From the NCBI GenBank assembly GCA_019416425.1, contig DXXK01000019.1, positions 1 through 44,968 of the forward strand: 44,968 nt of DNA. Direction: 5' to 3'. Below are positions 1-7,072 of the stretch, piece by piece; position 1 is the first letter of the stretch, and each line of letters opens with the position of its first letter. The position numbers were made by a program, and so were the translations under genes. The DNA comes from Bacteroidales bacterium (lineage in GTDB: Bacteria; Bacteroidota; Bacteroidia; Bacteroidales; Muribaculaceae). The notes beneath the pieces are model-generated. The model saw only the letters and a program-made list of their open reading frames with translations. It was not told where the DNA came from and did not search any database.

Positions 1-46
1 ATATTAATGTATGTACATTAGATATGTATAGATAATACTACAACTC

Positions 47-1402
47 ATGGAAAGAAAAAAACGATTTATGCTTGAAGAGGAGGAGATTCCCCGCCAGTGG
101 TACAATATCCAGGCCGAGATGCCCAACAAGCCGCTGCCGCCGTTGAATCCTGCCACCAAGGAACCCCTCAAGGCCGAAGACCTGTTCCCCATATTTGCTT
201 GCGAGCTTTGCCGACAGGAACTTAACCAGACTGATGCATGGATCGACATCCCCGAGGAGGTAAGGGAAAAGTACAAATTCTACCGTTCCACACCTCTTGT
301 CAGGGCATATGAACTTGAGGCCGCGCTGGACACACCCGCACATATCTACTTCAAGAACGAAAGCGTAAGCCCGATGGGTTCACACAAGCTGAACTCCGCT
401 ATCCCCCAGGCATATTACAACAAAGAGGAGGGAGTCAAGAACGTCACCACTGAGACCGGAGCCGGACAATGGGGAGCCTCGCTTGCCTATGCCGCAAGTA
501 TGTTCGGCCTTGAGTCCGCTGTGTACCAGGTTAAGATCAGCTATGAACAGAAACCATACCGCAAGAGCATCATGAGGGTATTTGGCTCGCAGGTGACTCC
601 ATCACCCTCCATGTCGACACGCGCCGGTAAGGATATCCTGACCAAGACTCCCAACCATCAGGGATCGCTCGGAACCGCAATATCGGAAGCCATAGAACTG
701 GCCCGCACCACGCCCGACTGCAAATACACACTCGGCTCTGTGCTGAGCCATGTGACCCTGCACCAGACCATAATAGGGCTGGAAGCCGAGAAACAGATGG
801 AAAAAGCCGGAGAATATCCCGACATCGTGATAGGCTGCTTCGGAGGAGGCTCGAATTTCGGCGGCATCAGTTTCCCGTTCATGCGTCATAACTTCACGGG
901 CGAACGCAACACACGGTTCATAGCCGCCGAGCCTGACTCATGCCCCAAGCTGACACGCGGTGTCTTCCGTTATGACTTCGGCGACGAGGCCGGTTACACT
1001 CCCCTGCTGCCCATGTTCACGCTGGGACATAACTTCAAACCGGCCAATATCCATGCCGGAGGTCTCCGCTACCACGGAGCCGGCGTGATTGTCTCGCAAT
1101 TGCTGAAGGATGGTCTGATGGAGGCCGTTGACATTCCCCAGCTGGAATCGTTCGAGGCCGGCACGCTGTTCGCCCGCACCGAAGGCATCATCCCGGCACC
1201 TGAGTCATGCCACGCCATCGCCGCCGCGATACGCGAGGCTAAGAAATGCATAGAGACCGGCGAGGAGAAAGTCATTCTCTTCAACCTGTCCGGACACGGA
1301 CTGATCGACATGATGAGCTATGACAAGTATTTCAACGGAGACCTGCAGAATTATTCGCTCAGCGACGAGGAGATCCAGAAAAATCTTGACGAATACGAAT
1401 AA
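47..1402 (+). CDS. trpB: Tryptophan synthase beta chain, TrpB2 type
   Basis: A PLP enzyme that condenses indole with L-serine to make tryptophan; cytoplasmic. At 451 aa it has the length of the TrpB2 subfamily rather than the roughly 395 aa of TrpB1. The PLP lysine is K114 in GSHKLNSA, and the phosphate-binding loop CFGGGSNFGG follows in the second half. The N-terminal IPRQWYNIQAEMP segment is typical of TrpB2. No trpA or other trp gene is beside it, so it may act as a stand-alone indole-salvage enzyme, as proposed for TrpB2. The ATG at 47 gives the longest form; an ATG at 68 (MLEEEE) is an alternative. The gene converges on a Crp-type gene across a shared terminator. The family call is firm; the TrpB2 role is family knowledge. 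Confidence 0.95.
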   Translation: MERKKRFMLEEEEIPRQWYNIQAEMPNKPLPPLNPATKEPLKAEDLFPIFACELCRQELNQTDAWIDIPEEVREKYKFYRSTPLVRAYELEAALDTPAHIYFKNESVSPMGSHKLNSAIPQAYYNKEEGVKNVTTETGAGQWGASLAYAASMFGLESAVYQVKISYEQKPYRKSIMRVFGSQVTPSPSMSTRAGKDILTKTPNHQGSLGTAISEAIELARTTPDCKYTLGSVLSHVTLHQTIIGLEAEKQMEKAGEYPDIVIGCFGGGSNFGGISFPFMRHNFTGERNTRFIAAEPDSCPKLTRGVFRYDFGDEAGYTPLLPMFTLGHNFKPANIHAGGLRYHGAGVIVSQLLKDGLMEAVDIPQLESFEAGTLFARTEGIIPAPESCHAIAAAIREAKKCIETGEEKVILFNLSGHGLIDMMSYDKYFNGDLQNYSLSDEEIQKNLDEYE

Positions 1403-1433
1403 CGTCGCACAAGCTGGTATACCTGTTACAAAG

Positions 1434-1461
1434 ATGGCTCGGCATCTTGATGCCGGGCCAT
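1434..1461. terminator. Bidirectional hairpin terminator between trpB and crp1
   Basis: A 13-bp stem with one wobble position: left arm ATGGCTCGGCATC (1434-1446), 2-nt centre, right arm GATGCCGGGCCAT (1449-1461). It starts 32 nt after the trpB stop and lies directly beyond the stop of the convergent gene at 1463. T-runs are short on both sides, so termination strength is uncertain. Confidence 0.6.
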
Positions 1462-1462
1462 G

Positions 1463-2020
1463 CTACTTCTTGCGCAGGCGGCTCAGGTGCGTCGGTGACA
1501 CGTTCAGAAGCGAAGCTATTTCCTGCAGAGAGAAAAACTGGAAAAGTGTCTGGTCCATCGCAACCAGTTCATCATAACGTTCCTGGGGCGTTTTGGTATA
1601 TAGATTGTTATGTCGGTCGTAAAGGGTATAGAACAACTCACGGGTCGTTGCATCCACAATCTCACGGAGTCTGGAGTCGGTTTTCATCTGCTCGGCCACT
1701 GCCGAGGCAGGGATGCAGTAGATCTCACTTGGCACTGTGGCGATTATGGAACAGCGGGATTTCTGCTGATACAGCGATCCGGGAAAATCACAGACGAAAT
1801 GGCCGACGAACTCAAGGCCGACAACATGCGGCGTCCCATTCGCGGAGCAGCATACGTACTTCAATGCACCGGACTCGACATAGCCTATATATCGGCCAAC
1901 CGTACCGGCCGTAATAAATTCCTCGCCTCTTTTATAGTGTCTTAAGTCGCCCCGGCTCTGGCACAGATTGCGCCAGAAGTCGGTGTCTATATTGTCGATA
2001 TATGAATTAAACTGTGGCAT
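1463..2020 (-). CDS. Crp/Fnr family transcriptional regulator (paralogue 1)
   Basis: A 185-aa DNA-binding regulator. The N-terminal half is a cyclic-nucleotide-binding-like beta-roll (HYKRGEEFITAG onward, residues ~30-115), followed by a dimerisation helix and a C-terminal helix-turn-helix (SLQEIASLLNVSPTHLSRLRKK, residues ~164-185). The cAMP-contacting GE...RxA signature of true CRP is not visible, so the ligand is unknown. It is paralogous to the next gene: MPQFNSY...FWRNLC here matches MAQFNAF...FWREIC there. An exact CRP-like palindrome lies 56 bp upstream of the start, suggesting autoregulation or cross-regulation. The protein ends right after its HTH, which is usual for this short Bacteroidota subgroup. 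Confidence 0.88.
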   Translation of the reverse strand: MPQFNSYIDNIDTDFWRNLCQSRGDLRHYKRGEEFITAGTVGRYIGYVESGALKYVCCSANGTPHVVGLEFVGHFVCDFPGSLYQQKSRCSIIATVPSEIYCIPASAVAEQMKTDSRLREIVDATTRELFYTLYDRHNNLYTKTPQERYDELVAMDQTLFQFFSLQEIASLLNVSPTHLSRLRKK

Positions 2021-2075
2021 TCTATAGTCTTATATTATTCAATATGTAAAATTACAAAAACAAATCGACAATAGG

Positions 2076-2091
2076 TGTGACAAATGTCACA
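2076..2091. promoter_or_regulatory. CRP-like palindromic operator, copy 1
   Basis: TGTGACAAATGTCACA is a perfect 16-bp palindrome matching the E. coli CRP form TGTGA-N6-TCACA. It sits between the two Crp/Fnr genes, upstream of the one starting at 2020. A -7-like TAATTTTA (2054-2047, minus strand; one mismatch to TAnnTTTG) lies 29.5 bp from its centre. The same 16 bp recurs at 7029-7044 with the same spacing. Operator function is inferred. Confidence 0.65.
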
Positions 2092-2105
2092 GTTTCATTA
2101 TAAAA

Positions 2106-2699
2106 TCAGGATTTCAGGTCAGTGTCGTCTTGGACGACGGTGCCGGCGGCTATAGACTCACGGATACGGTGCAGCTGACGGCGCGAGATGTTGAGGTAAG
2201 TGGCAATCTCACCGAGCGAGACAATCTCAAAAAGATGCGGATAACGGGCAAGCAACTGCCGGTAGCGTTGCTCGGGAGTGGATCTATAGTCATTCAGCAT
2301 ATGCCCGTATGCCTGTTCAAACAGGGCATCCAGAAACTTGATGTACAGAGTTGGATCGCACATCAGCCGCTCACGGATCATCAAGGCCGAGACCACCATC
2401 ACCTCGGAATCCTCCAGAGCAATGATGTCTGTCGGCATCGGCTTGCCATGCGTGGCGCTGAGATAGTTTGCCAGGACTGATTCCTTGAAAACAAAACCGA
2501 CGGTCTTCCGATTGCCGTCATTGTCGATAAGCGAGTGCTTGAAACCTCCCTTCTCTATCCATCCGACGTTCTTCAGGACCTCCCCTGTATGTATAAAATA
2601 TTCACCCCGCCGATAACGGTGCAGCTCGCCATGCTTCTCGCATATCTCCCGCCAGAACGAGAAATCGAGTGCCTTCTCAAATGCATTGAACTGTGCCAT
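2106..2699 (-). CDS. Crp/Fnr family transcriptional regulator (paralogue 2)
   Basis: A regulator of about 197 aa with a cyclic-nucleotide-binding-like domain (HRYRRGEYFIHTG onward) and a C-terminal HTH (SLGEIATYLNISRRQLHRIRES). It has an acidic C-terminal tail (VQDDTDLKS) that the neighbouring paralogue lacks. I chose the ATG at 2699 because it gives MAQFNAFEKAL, which aligns directly with the MPQFNSY start of the paralogue; an ATG at 2708 adds three residues. It starts 35 bp after the lipoprotein gene's stop (26 bp from the earlier ATG), so it is probably the last gene of the sigma-factor operon. The effector ligand cannot be told from sequence. Confidence 0.88.
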   Translation of the reverse strand: MAQFNAFEKALDFSFWREICEKHGELHRYRRGEYFIHTGEVLKNVGWIEKGGFKHSLIDNDGNRKTVGFVFKESVLANYLSATHGKPMPTDIIALEDSEVMVVSALMIRERLMCDPTLYIKFLDALFEQAYGHMLNDYRSTPEQRYRQLLARYPHLFEIVSLGEIATYLNISRRQLHRIRESIAAGTVVQDDTDLKS

Positions 2700-2734
2700 A
2701 ATACTCATTCCCAGTTGATAGCGCCCAGGGAGAA

Positions 2735-3214
2735 CTACATCCGGACTTTGGCGTCCTTGGTAAGCTTGTGGACCAATATGGCATATCGAGTGAAATACAA
2801 TGGCTCCGCATTGTCATCAGGAACTGTAGAGGTCCCAACGCTTATGGACCAGTTATAAGTTCCCTCGATGTTATTGAGGTAGTACCGAATGCGGTAGGTT
2901 TCTATTTGCCATTTATGGAGCTGATATGTTATCAGCAATGTATTTTCATTGAAATTGACCTTCTTGTAGGCGTCCGAGAATCCCAACGGATCATCCGGCA
3001 GTTCCGACAGATCATTTACAATGAATTCCTTACCTGACCATCCTTGTACCTTATCCATCCATTCCTTGTCACTGGAATTGAAGGATACGGTACAGGGCAA
3101 ATAGGATTCTGTGATGGAGAGTGCCATCTCATCAGGCACCTCGTCATTCCTGTTGCATGACCCAAGCAGCAACAACAAAACCAAACCAGTCAAAACAAGA
3201 ACATGTTTCTTCAT
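2735..3214 (-). CDS. Small lipoprotein of unknown function in the sigma-factor operon
   Basis: A 159-aa exported lipoprotein. It has a type II signal peptide MKKHVLVLTGLVLLLLLGSC with the lipobox cysteine at C20. The mature part is acidic and beta-rich and contains a Trp-rich stretch (WMDKVQGWSGKEF) and a pair of Tyr/Trp-rich strands, but no family I recognise. The frame is open upstream to 3319, but the ATG at 3214 puts the signal peptide at the N-terminus, so that start is chosen. It lies between a TonB-receptor-like beta-barrel (112 bp away) and a Crp regulator. A surface or periplasmic partner of the beta-barrel is plausible but unproven. Confidence 0.8.
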   Translation of the reverse strand: MKKHVLVLTGLVLLLLLGSCNRNDEVPDEMALSITESYLPCTVSFNSSDKEWMDKVQGWSGKEFIVNDLSELPDDPLGFSDAYKKVNFNENTLLITYQLHKWQIETYRIRYYLNNIEGTYNWSISVGTSTVPDDNAEPLYFTRYAILVHKLTKDAKVRM

Positions 3215-3326
3215 AACATTATATTTAGACTGAATCATTCTGAAATTCATAGAAGACCATGAATTCTTCGTTGCATTAAACGTCTGGATATACCATATTT
3301 GTATAATTAATTGGTCCAATAATCAG

Positions 3327-5474
3327 CTATTTCGTGCGGACTGACTGATCTTCCTTGGATGGTCGCCATACGCCATTGACCTTGTCGCGTCCGAATCTAT
3401 AGCTTATGCCAAACAGAACATAGGCAGTATGCGCGTTGAACTTCTGGCGTATCGTGTAATCAGCATAATGTTCTTTAGACCGTGTCTTATTCCATCCGAA
3501 AATATCATTTGCCTTCAATTGCAGGTTAAGGCGATTGTTGAGCAGGGAATAGCGGAGCGAGAGGTTGAACAGTTGGAAAGACTCATAATTAATCAGGTTC
3601 TGCTGCCAAGGGAAGAAATGGGTAAACTGAGCAGAGAAAATCAAAGTTCTCGGTCTATTAAGCATTATATTGGTCGATACCTCGACCTTGCCCGACCAAT
3701 CCTTCATACTCCTGATTTTGAAATCCGGAACCTCACTACGTGAGGATGTCCGAAATACTTCACCTCCTGCCTTCATCTCCCATCTTCCGAAGAAAGTGCG
3801 CCGGTAATTGACATACAGTCCGGCCTTGTTCGTGAACAGACAATTGTACGGCTTAGTACTGATTATGCCTGTCTCGTCAAACCTACGGATGTAACCAATG
3901 GCGTCAGATGCAAATGATGTATATAAGACAGTATATAGACCTCCCAGACCGTAGTAATTAATCTCGGCATTGTTATATACAGTCGGTTTCAGGTTCGGAT
4001 TACCGGCAGCGTATTCATCGGCCGTGGAATAATACTCGAACGGATTCAGCTCCCAAAGGTTAGGACGTCCCATACCCATAGAGTAACTGATATTGAATGA
4101 GCCAATTCGGTCTTTGTTCCAGGAAAGGTTGATTGACGGGAACAGATGCCCGTATTCATCACGGTCGACACTTCCCTCTGACCTCTGTATACCTTTTGTA
4201 AATGTGTATTCATATCGAAGTCCGACCTTACCCCAAAAGCCTGCTCCAAGATTACGTGAAGCTGTGATATATGCTGCCGCTATGCGTTCCGAATAGTCGA
4301 AAGAATTGGATTCGCGTTTTGGTTCAGACCTATTCATTGTGGCACTCATCAATGAGTTGACGGAGGAATTGAGAATATCTGTATAGGCCATACCGGCCTC
4401 AAGCTGCGCCCAACGATATGGAAGCTTGAAGTCTGCCTTCATGCTATGGAATCGATAATTGGTTTTCCCCTCTTCATTCACTCCATAATCCTCAGCGCTA
4501 TTGCTATATATGGTTGTAATATCAGACACGGTCGGGCTATGACGGTTGAAATAATTGTATGTCAACTGCATGGACTCTCCTTTGGATCCGAAAGTCCAGT
4601 CATAGAAACCGGTAAGGGTAAGTGCGTTATTTGGCTTCGACTTGGTGATTGATTTTGATGATGATATATATCCTCCATAATCGGTAAAATTGGTTCCTTT
4701 GCTTGTTACAGATTCATAATTGAAATTTGCGATTACGCCAATATTCATATCTGGTGCGAATTTGTATCTGAACAGGGCATTGAAACCGGATTCAACCATA
4801 TGGGATTTAGTACCTGTTGAAGACACACGGGAAGGAAATCCGTCCAAGAACGAATATTCAATATCATTGTAATTGGTATTGTAGTAATTCGACACACTCG
4901 CATCAAGCGACATATCACACTTTCGAGTGGTATGGCTTATACTTCCACTAAAATATTCCCTCAGCTTGTCACTTTGATTAAGGGAGCCATATATACTTCC
5001 TTTGGTACCCAGGGTCTCGTTACGTGTGGTGATCGATATATATACGGCATTAGGCTCCGCGGCATATCGCGATGGAGGGTTTGGCAGCAACTCAATCTTC
5101 TCAATATCCTCGGCACGAAGGTTCTGAAGACGCATTGCCATTGCCGATGCGTCCAGTTCCATCAGTATTCCGTCGATGATGTATCGCACATTGCCTTTTC
5201 CGGCAACCGAGACAGTGCCATTACTAACCGAAATCCGAGGCACGCGATCCAGTATGGTTATACCGTCAAGACCTTTGGCATAGGGATCGTTCTTTACCAT
5301 GTAGATAATCTTACCATTCTGCTGCTTGACTACCGGACGATTAGCCACAACGACAACCTCGTTGAGTTCGAGTTCCCGTTCCCAGCTTGCAGGCACGGAA
5401 TCGTTGGATTCCTGAGCGAATAGGCACATAGGGAGTGCCGCCACTCCTAAGAGCAGCATACGAATGTTATTCAT
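3327..5474 (-). CDS. TonB-dependent-receptor-like outer-membrane beta-barrel
   Basis: A 715-aa outer-membrane protein. It has a Sec signal peptide (MNNIRMLLLGVAALPMCLFA), then a plug-like domain (residues ~35-155: ELNEVVVVANRPVV, IIDGILMELDA, IEKIELLPNPPSRY), then a long aromatic-rich barrel of the OMP_b-brl_3 type. It lacks the N-terminal carboxypeptidase-regulatory domain that the second barrel (7073-9382) carries, and no SusD partner is present. Such proteins usually import or sense large or chelated substrates through TonB; the substrate is unknown. It follows the small secreted protein gene by 17 bp and belongs to the sigma/anti-sigma operon, so it may be both product and sensor of that regulatory circuit. 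Confidence 0.88.
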   Translation of the reverse strand: MNNIRMLLLGVAALPMCLFAQESNDSVPASWERELELNEVVVVANRPVVKQQNGKIIYMVKNDPYAKGLDGITILDRVPRISVSNGTVSVAGKGNVRYIIDGILMELDASAMAMRLQNLRAEDIEKIELLPNPPSRYAAEPNAVYISITTRNETLGTKGSIYGSLNQSDKLREYFSGSISHTTRKCDMSLDASVSNYYNTNYNDIEYSFLDGFPSRVSSTGTKSHMVESGFNALFRYKFAPDMNIGVIANFNYESVTSKGTNFTDYGGYISSSKSITKSKPNNALTLTGFYDWTFGSKGESMQLTYNYFNRHSPTVSDITTIYSNSAEDYGVNEEGKTNYRFHSMKADFKLPYRWAQLEAGMAYTDILNSSVNSLMSATMNRSEPKRESNSFDYSERIAAAYITASRNLGAGFWGKVGLRYEYTFTKGIQRSEGSVDRDEYGHLFPSINLSWNKDRIGSFNISYSMGMGRPNLWELNPFEYYSTADEYAAGNPNLKPTVYNNAEINYYGLGGLYTVLYTSFASDAIGYIRRFDETGIISTKPYNCLFTNKAGLYVNYRRTFFGRWEMKAGGEVFRTSSRSEVPDFKIRSMKDWSGKVEVSTNIMLNRPRTLIFSAQFTHFFPWQQNLINYESFQLFNLSLRYSLLNNRLNLQLKANDIFGWNKTRSKEHYADYTIRQKFNAHTAYVLFGISYRFGRDKVNGVWRPSKEDQSVRTK

Positions 5475-5491
5475 ATTTATTTAATTAGAAG

Positions 5492-5875
5492 TTACTTAAA
5501 TGCTTTTAGCGGTCCGCTGATAAAAAGATAGCATCCATCGTCCGCGTCATAGCTAAGGCCAACATAAATTTCCTCCCCATTGTTGATGATTGTCATGGAG
5601 CGAAATCTTGTACCGTTAGATATTAAATCCTGCGAACGAGTAGATCTGGGTAAATCTTTCTCGAACAGTTTTGTAACCTTACTGAGTATACCTTTATTTC
5701 GAGTTACGGTACATCCCCTGAAATATTTCTCCTGATTTTTTGATATGTTGAGAGAAACACTCGGATTAGTATTATAGGAGCCATTGAACATTTGCTCGAC
5801 GTGCAAATTTGGTGTCTTTGCATAAAGTGTTAACGATACCATCGAGAGAACCAACAGCAAGATAATTTTTTTCAT
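5492..5875 (-). CDS. Small secreted protein encoded between anti-sigma factor and beta-barrel
   Basis: A 127-aa protein with a clear Sec signal peptide (MKKIILLLVLSMVSLTLYAK; cleavage near residue 19). The mature ~108 residues begin NLHVEQMFNGSY and end with YLFISGPLKAF. The pattern resembles, from memory, small DUF6108-type exported proteins found next to ECF sigma/anti-sigma pairs in Bacteroides; this was not searched. It starts 9 bp after the anti-sigma gene. A periplasmic role modulating the anti-sigma factor or the downstream beta-barrel is conceivable. No catalytic motif is visible. Confidence 0.75.
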   Translation of the reverse strand: MKKIILLLVLSMVSLTLYAKTPNLHVEQMFNGSYNTNPSVSLNISKNQEKYFRGCTVTRNKGILSKVTKLFEKDLPRSTRSQDLISNGTRFRSMTIINNGEEIYVGLSYDADDGCYLFISGPLKAFK

Positions 5876-5884
5876 AATAAGTAG

Positions 5885-6394
5885 TTAATTATTGATGGTT
5901 ACTGAAATTATATCGTTGGCTTTCAACATATAGTCTCGCTCTTTAAGAGAAGCGAATTTCATAAGGGAATCAGCTTTTGCCATTGCCATATTAGTGGCGG
6001 CTATTGCTTCATTTCCGTTCAGTCGTGAACCATGACTATATGCCGAAATATAAACAAAATCATTATTATTTGAAGGGTGTTTGCCCGAAGTGCCATGTTC
6101 GTTGTTAAAAAGGGGAATGCCGGTGGCGCACAATATGGCTACTGATGCCGCAAGGCTTACCGCGATGCGCCTATTGAACCAGCCGGATTTTTTCTTAACT
6201 GGCTTTTCTACCGGAGCTTGAATGGAGATGCCCATCAGCAACCGCACCTCGTCTATGCAGGGCGACGAATATGGCAGTTTGCCGAGCACATATTGCAGTA
6301 CCGTCTCTTCATGAACGGACAGTCTGCACTCCATATACAGTCGGCAGAGCTGCTCCGTCTCCTGCAGTGTCAGTATATCATCTTGCTCCTTCAT
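5885..6394 (-). CDS. Membrane anti-sigma-like protein
   Basis: A 169-aa single-pass membrane protein. It has a cytoplasmic N-terminus of ~75 aa (LCRLYMECRLSVHEE...), one transmembrane helix at residues ~76-96 and a short periplasmic C-terminus (~70 aa). Its start overlaps the sigma-factor stop by 4 bp (ATGA), so the two are translationally coupled. Position and topology point to an anti-sigma factor holding the adjacent ECF sigma. The usual HxxxCxxC zinc motif is absent and no FecR domain is visible; the protein is also shorter than FecR (~300 aa). The role is inferred from context. Confidence 0.72.
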   Translation of the reverse strand: MKEQDDILTLQETEQLCRLYMECRLSVHEETVLQYVLGKLPYSSPCIDEVRLLMGISIQAPVEKPVKKKSGWFNRRIAVSLAASVAILCATGIPLFNNEHGTSGKHPSNNNDFVYISAYSHGSRLNGNEAIAATNMAMAKADSLMKFASLKERDYMLKANDIISVTINN

Positions 6395-6876
6395 CGGTCC
6401 AGTCTTCTGTAATTATCACGTATCTTTTTTCGCGACCGGCTCATGTTCATTCTCACAGCCTCGACCGACATTCCGAGGGTTTCGGCAATTGCTTCATACT
6501 CCATACCGTCATGCGTGACGAGCGAGTATATGCGTCTTTGAATATCCGTGAGTCCGGATGTAAGCAGCGATTCAAGCTTCTCCATATCCTCAAACTGATC
6601 GGCATCGACCGTCAGTCTCTCCGCCTGAGCCTCGTCCAACGACTGCGTCTTCGGTCTGCGGAGCCTGTCGATACAGACGTTCCTCAACACTGCGAACAGC
6701 TTGTTGCGGGCCTCTGTCTCTGTCTCAGTCTCCTCTCCTCGGCTTCGCCACAGGTTGAAGAATGTGTCCTGCAGGGCATCCCTGGCATCCTCATCGTCTT
6801 TGAGGAATCCCAGAGCGCTTCTGTGCAGCTTGTCACGAAGCACCATGAACGAGGATGTCAGATTGTCTCTTTTCAT
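6391..6876 (-). CDS. ECF-type RNA polymerase sigma factor
   Basis: A 161-aa sigma-70 family member with only regions 2 and 4. Region 2 (LKDDEDARDALQDTFFNLWRS, residues ~25-45) carries the core-binding and -10-recognition helices. Region 4 (LTDIQRRIYSLV through AIAETLGMSVEAVRMNMSRS, ~108-150) carries the -35 HTH. It is the first gene of a minus-strand operon with the anti-sigma-like gene (4-bp overlap), a secreted protein, a beta-barrel, a lipoprotein and a Crp gene. A housekeeping-type -7 box (TAACTTTG, 7007-7000) and a CRP-like palindrome lie upstream after a 123-nt leader, so transcription may be controlled by a Crp protein as well as by anti-sigma release. Confidence 0.92.
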   Translation of the reverse strand: MKRDNLTSSFMVLRDKLHRSALGFLKDDEDARDALQDTFFNLWRSRGEETETETEARNKLFAVLRNVCIDRLRRPKTQSLDEAQAERLTVDADQFEDMEKLESLLTSGLTDIQRRIYSLVTHDGMEYEAIAETLGMSVEAVRMNMSRSRKKIRDNYRRLDR

Positions 6877-6999
6877 TGCTTACATAATAGATACGAATCA
6901 GCTGACCAAACGTAACCGCCGGCACAAAATTTGTACAGATTATCCACGTCTTTTTTAACCGATTCAACTTAATCTTCACGTGTCTTCATATTATTACCG

Positions 7000-7007
7000 C
7001 AAAGTTA
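7000..7007 (-). promoter_or_regulatory. -7 promoter element of the sigma-factor operon
   Basis: TAACTTTG on the minus strand matches the Bacteroidota -7 consensus TAnnTTTG. No TTTG is found 19-21 bp upstream (the nearest is 26 bp away), which is what an activator-dependent promoter would look like. A perfect CRP-like palindrome is centred 29.5 bp upstream of the box. The same TAACTTTG box recurs before the DUF4293 gene. Confidence 0.6.
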
Positions 7008-7021
7008 ATATGTAAAAATGG

Positions 7022-7050
7022 AAAAAGCTGTGACAAATGTCACAGCTTTT
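7022..7050 (-). terminator. Strong hairpin terminator after the 768-aa beta-barrel gene
   Basis: A 13-bp perfect inverted repeat (arms 7023-7035 and 7038-7050) preceded by A's and followed on the minus strand by a T5 run. It lies 22 bp beyond the stop at 7073. Its core is exactly the CRP-like palindrome at 7029-7044, so the element may serve both as terminator for the gene behind it and as operator for the sigma operon in front. Confidence 0.75.
7029..7044. promoter_or_regulatory. CRP-like palindromic operator, copy 2
   Basis: TGTGACAAATGTCACA, identical in all 16 positions to the copy at 2076-2091. It is centred at 7036.5, 29.5 bp upstream of the first base of the TAACTTTG box of the sigma operon. 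In E. coli class II promoters CRP is centred 29.5 bp from the first base of the -10 hexamer, so the geometry fits activation by a Crp-family protein. Binding by the local Crp proteins is inferred. Confidence 0.65.
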
Positions 7051-7072
7051 CATTACAATCCCGTTTTGAGTA

